In this document: positions 48,749-51,867 of the stretch, in pieces
How positions within the stretch are numbered: the stretch's first letter is position 1
Layout: the number at the start of each line of letters is the position of its first letter
Assembly (NCBI GenBank): GCA_019420525.1
Contig: JAHZHA010000013.1
Span: forward strand, 1-51,867
Direction of reading: 5' to 3'
DNA from: Bacillota bacterium
Lineage (GTDB): Bacteria; Bacillota; Clostridia; Peptostreptococcales; Anaerovoracaceae
Length of the DNA: 51,867 nucleotides
Made by a program: the position numbers and the translations under genes
The notes under the pieces: model-generated
Database searches by the model: none
The model's input: the letters and a program-made list of their open reading frames with translations, nothing else
Told to the model about the DNA's origin: nothing

Positions 48749-50215
48749 ATGAAACTTTCCGAATTACTGAAAAATACCGATATTGTGTGTGAAAAGAGTC
48801 AGGAGAATATCGAGATCACCGGCGTGAGTTATGATTCGAGACATACGCGCCCGGGAGACGTCTTTGTTTGTATCAGAGGATTTAAGAGCGACGGGCATGC
48901 ATTTGCTGGCGCTGCACAGCAGGCGGGAGCAGCTGTTATCATCGCGGAAGAGGATCTGCCCGATATTGGGATTCCGGTAATCATCACGAGAGACGGAAGA
49001 AAGGCTCTCTCTGCGGTTTCTGCCAATTTCTTCGGACGTCCGTCCGACGAGATGTTGGTATTCGGTGTGACCGGCACGAACGGTAAGACGACGACGACTT
49101 ATCTCATCAAGGCTATCGCCGATGAATGGGGAAAAGAGTGTGGTGTTCTGGGAACGATCGCATATCTCTACGGAGGACAGCGTTTTGAATCGGTCAATAC
49201 GACGCCGGAATCTTTTGAACTGCAGCGCATGTTTGCCGATATGCACCGGAAGTACAACACCGATGTGTGTGCCATGGAAGTCTCCTCACATTCTCTGGCG
49301 CTTTCCCGCACGGATGATATTTCTTTCGATTACAGTGTCTTTACGAATCTCACGCCCGATCATATGGATTTTCATAAAGATTTTGAAGACTATTACAGCG
49401 CAAAGAAGAAACTTTTCCTGCAGACATCCGGATGCAGCGTGATCAACATCGACGATCCTTATGGCAGGCGCCTCTTCGACGAACTGAAAGCTGAAGGCCG
49501 GCCTGTAAAATCCTGCGGGGTGAAGACAGAAACGGCGGATTACAGAGCGCTGGTACACGAAAAATCGGTCACTGGCACGACGGCGGAGATTTTTAAGGAC
49601 GGAATCAGCCAGGGAGAACTCCGGATCAATACGCCGGGAACTTTTTCGGTGGAGAATGCGGTAGGAGCTGCAGGTGCTGCTCTGGAAGCGGGCATTCCGT
49701 GGGAAGCCGTCAAGGCGGGAATCGAAAAGACGAGGGGCGTGGCGGGACGTTTTGAAAGTGTTCCGAACAGCAGAGGCATTCCTGTCATCGTGGATTACGC
49801 GCATACGCCGGACGCGCTGGAAAACGTCCTGAAAACAGCGCGGGAGTTTGCGGAAAACAGAATTATCACCGTATTCGGATGCGGCGGCGACCGTGACCGC
49901 ACCAAACGGCCCCTGATGGGTGAAGCCGCAGGAAAGAATTCGGATTACTGCGTGGTCACCAGCGACAATCCGCGCACGGAAAATCCTTTCGATATCCTAG
50001 AGGATATCATCCCGGGCATCCAGTCTACCGGATGTGAATATATCGTCATCGAAAACAGAAGAAAGGCTATAAAAAAAGCGATTCAGTCGTACCAGCCGGG
50101 AGATGTCATCATTATCGCCGGAAAAGGACATGAAGATTATCAGATCATCGGCACGGTGAAGCAGCATTTTGACGACAGAGAGACAGCACAGCAGATTATC
50201 GAACAGGAGATCTGA
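48749..50215 (+). CDS. murE: UDP-MurNAc-L-alanyl-D-glutamate--2,6-diaminopimelate ligase
   Basis: A 488-residue cytoplasmic Mur ligase that adds the third stem-peptide residue. It has the N-terminal UDP-binding domain ('GVSYDSRHTRPGDVFVCIRG'), ATP loop 'GVTGTNGKTTTTYL', 'MEVSSHSLALSRTDDI', and the C-terminal 'VDYAHTPDALENVL' and 'FGCGGDRDRTKRPLMG'. Asp406-Asn-Pro-Arg409 (DNPR) is the specificity motif for meso-diaminopimelate; lysine enzymes have other residues there. It is followed two bases later by murF. Confidence 0.97.
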   Translation: MKLSELLKNTDIVCEKSQENIEITGVSYDSRHTRPGDVFVCIRGFKSDGHAFAGAAQQAGAAVIIAEEDLPDIGIPVIITRDGRKALSAVSANFFGRPSDEMLVFGVTGTNGKTTTTYLIKAIADEWGKECGVLGTIAYLYGGQRFESVNTTPESFELQRMFADMHRKYNTDVCAMEVSSHSLALSRTDDISFDYSVFTNLTPDHMDFHKDFEDYYSAKKKLFLQTSGCSVINIDDPYGRRLFDELKAEGRPVKSCGVKTETADYRALVHEKSVTGTTAEIFKDGISQGELRINTPGTFSVENAVGAAGAALEAGIPWEAVKAGIEKTRGVAGRFESVPNSRGIPVIVDYAHTPDALENVLKTAREFAENRIITVFGCGGDRDRTKRPLMGEAAGKNSDYCVVTSDNPRTENPFDILEDIIPGIQSTGCEYIVIENRRKAIKKAIQSYQPGDVIIIAGKGHEDYQIIGTVKQHFDDRETAQQIIEQEI

Positions 50216-50217
50216 AC

Positions 50218-51633
50218 ATGAAAGAGATTACAGCCGCCCAGGCGGCATCTTACGCCGGCGGAACGCTTTTCTGCGGTCCCGCCGGAAATACAGCCGTGAC
50301 GGTGGAGCGGGATTCCAGACTGACGGGAGAGAAGAGTATTTTCGTCGGACTGAAGGGCGAAAAAAACGACGGAAACGATTTCGCGCCCGTCGCGTACGAA
50401 AACGGCTGCCGGATTTTTCTCCTCTCATCGGAGAAAGTGGCGCGTCACATGGCGGAAGAACATGACGATGCTTCCGTGATCCTGACAGAAGATACGCTGA
50501 AAGCCATGCAGCTTATGGCAAAGAATTATCTGGCGGACCTCCGGCTGATCCGGGTGGCGGTTACCGGAAGTGTGGGAAAGACCTCGACGAAGGATATGAT
50601 GTACCGTATTTTTTCCTCGAAATATCGTACAGTATGTAATTTTGAAAACTTCAACAATCATATCGGGGTTCCGCTCACCGCTTTCCGGGTGGAAGGCGAT
50701 ACGCAGGCGGCGATATTTGAGATGGGAATGAATCACAGCGGCGAAATCCGGCTTCTGGCGGATATCGTGCGTCCCGAAACGGCGGCGATCACCAATGTGG
50801 GGACTTCCCATATCGGAAACCTGGGCAGCCGGGACAATATAATGAAAGCAAAGATGGAAATCACCGGTTTTATGGACAGCTCGTCGACACTGGTCTATAA
50901 TGCGGATAACGATAAATTGTCGGAACTGAAGGGAAAACCTTTTACATTCCGGACGCTTCCCACGGGAACAGAGGTGGACGGAAGAGACAGCGTAAAGATT
51001 TCGGATGTCGTAAGCCTTGGGGAAAGAGGCATCCGATTCCGCCTTTCCTCCCGGGAAGAGTCCTGCGAATTCGAGTTGCCGCTTCCGGGAATTCACAATG
51101 CGCATAATGCTGCCGTCGCTGCTGCGTGCGGACTCGTTTACGGCATTTCTCTGAAAGAATCGGCGGAAGCTTTGACTTCGATTCAGAGCAGCGCTGTCCG
51201 TCTTAATATCACGGAAGCGCATGGCATTCAGGTGATCAATGACACTTACAATGCCAGTCCGGATTCCGTCCGGGCGGCTGTCGATGTGCTGAAAGAGAGA
51301 AACGCCGGACGCCGGGTAGCAGTTCTGGCAGATATGTTTGAACTGGGAGATGCTTCCGATGAGTACCACAGGAGCATCGGCGCATACGCGGCGGAAAAAG
51401 GAATCGATGTGTTGGTGGCCATCGGTTCGAATGCACGCCATATCGCTGCAGGGGCAGCGGAAAAGATGGGACACGACAGAGTCTTTTATTTTCCGGATTC
51501 AGAGAATTTTATGAAAAACGCACATGAAATCATCAGAAAGGGAGATGCAGTGCTCGTAAAGGGCTCGCACGGTATGGCTATGGACAGAGTAGCCGGTTTT
51601 CTGACGGAAACAGGAGAGTGGAATGGATTATAG
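50218..51633 (+). CDS. murF: UDP-MurNAc-tripeptide--D-alanyl-D-alanine ligase
   Basis: A 471-residue Mur ligase that attaches D-Ala-D-Ala to complete the pentapeptide precursor. It has 'SRLTGEKSIFVGLKGEKNDG' in the substrate domain, ATP loop 'VTGSVGKTSTKDM', 'FNNHIGVPLT', 'FEMGMNHSGEI' and, in the last domain, 'INDTYNASPDS' and 'VLADMFELGDAS'. GACAACAC-free spacing of two bases from murE implies coupling. Its end overlaps mraY by 11 bases. Confidence 0.97.
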   Translation: MKEITAAQAASYAGGTLFCGPAGNTAVTVERDSRLTGEKSIFVGLKGEKNDGNDFAPVAYENGCRIFLLSSEKVARHMAEEHDDASVILTEDTLKAMQLMAKNYLADLRLIRVAVTGSVGKTSTKDMMYRIFSSKYRTVCNFENFNNHIGVPLTAFRVEGDTQAAIFEMGMNHSGEIRLLADIVRPETAAITNVGTSHIGNLGSRDNIMKAKMEITGFMDSSSTLVYNADNDKLSELKGKPFTFRTLPTGTEVDGRDSVKISDVVSLGERGIRFRLSSREESCEFELPLPGIHNAHNAAVAAACGLVYGISLKESAEALTSIQSSAVRLNITEAHGIQVINDTYNASPDSVRAAVDVLKERNAGRRVAVLADMFELGDASDEYHRSIGAYAAEKGIDVLVAIGSNARHIAAGAAEKMGHDRVFYFPDSENFMKNAHEIIRKGDAVLVKGSHGMAMDRVAGFLTETGEWNGL

Positions 51634-51867
51634 TATTTTGATCACAATATTAGTCGCATTTATTATCACAGCGATTCTCGGACCGGTGATTATCCCGGTC
51701 CTCCGGAAAATCAAAGCGGGCCAGAGCATAAGGGAAGACGGTCCGAAAGCGCACCAGTCAAAGGCAGGTACGCCTACGATGGGAGGCCTGATGATCATCC
51801 TGGCGGTGATTATCACGTGTATATCCATGACAATTCGGCGGGGTGTGGATATACACGTGAAAATCAC
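51623..51867 (+). CDS. mraY: Phospho-N-acetylmuramoyl-pentapeptide transferase, 5' part
   Basis: The ATG at 51623 overlaps the murF end by 11 bases, with CAGGAGAG upstream. The 81 visible residues hold the first membrane helix ('ILITILVAFIITAILGPVII') and the defining loop 'KAHQSKAGTPTMGGL', which contributes to the UDP-MurNAc-pentapeptide and Mg2+ site, then the start of helix two. MraY makes lipid I on the cytoplasmic face. The gene is cut by the window end and has no frame defect in the visible part. Confidence 0.96.
   Translation, partial: MDYSILITILVAFIITAILGPVIIPVLRKIKAGQSIREDGPKAHQSKAGTPTMGGLMIILAVIITCISMTIRRGVDIHVKI

Overview
The window looks like the chromosome of an anaerobic, low-to-mid GC Firmicute of class Clostridia. 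The evidence is a complete rnfCDGEAB operon, a mraZ-rsmH-ftsL-pbp-murE-murF-mraY cell-wall cluster, a lysine (L-box) riboswitch, an S-layer-homology nucleotidase, strong GGAGG-type ribosome binding sites and sigma-A type promoters. MurE carries DNPR, so the wall is probably meso-diaminopimelate type. A fermenter with an Rnf ion pump, perhaps near the Eubacteriales Family XIII group, would fit, but the genus is inference. No CRISPR array, transposase, phage gene or rRNA is visible.

Layout. 1-3709: the tail of an iron-complex binding protein, a HAD phosphatase, an unrecognised cysteine-rich protein with a papain-like look, and a LysM-GH18 glucosidase-type protein. 3871-4387: a Bcp peroxiredoxin. 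4437-9377: a self-contained transcription unit with a strong promoter and a strong terminator. It encodes a leucine-rich-repeat protein, a DUF2201-type metallopeptidase-like/VWA protein with a very long acidic linker, and a MoxR-type AAA+ ATPase. This is the least characterised system here. 9392-12586: an iron-complex ABC importer (binding protein, permease, ATPase) behind a long AT-rich leader. 12712-14040: a 36-residue membrane peptide and two tandemly duplicated membrane-anchored proteins of unknown function. 14053-20830: a DMT exporter, a 5'-nucleotidase with SLH domains, an ECF sigma/anti-sigma pair and an iron-type alcohol dehydrogenase.

20871-26108 (minus strand): the six-gene Rnf ferredoxin:NAD+ oxidoreductase operon, read from a pair of repeated promoters. 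RnfE has an unusual charged Ala/Lys/Glu tail. Divergent from it is a long-chain acyl-CoA synthetase. 28599-36380: a peptide ABC importer in the order D-F-A-B-C, with three consecutive hairpins between the binding protein and the permeases, followed by an M24 aminopeptidase and a divergent cyclophilin. Together these look like a peptide import and degradation unit. 36411-38615: promoter, lysine riboswitch, terminator, then an NhaC-family transporter, which is best read as a lysine-regulated (probably lysine) transporter.

38642-43534: a VanY-like carboxypeptidase, a DUF445 membrane protein, Lgt, YchF and a DUF554 membrane protein. 43547-44287 (minus strand): a small 2TM potassium channel and tRNA-Glu(CUC) with a perfect consensus promoter. 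44419-51867: the division/cell-wall cluster. Its promoter carries three TGG direct repeats at exact 10-bp spacing, the signature of a MraZ operator. The cluster runs off the end of the window inside mraY.
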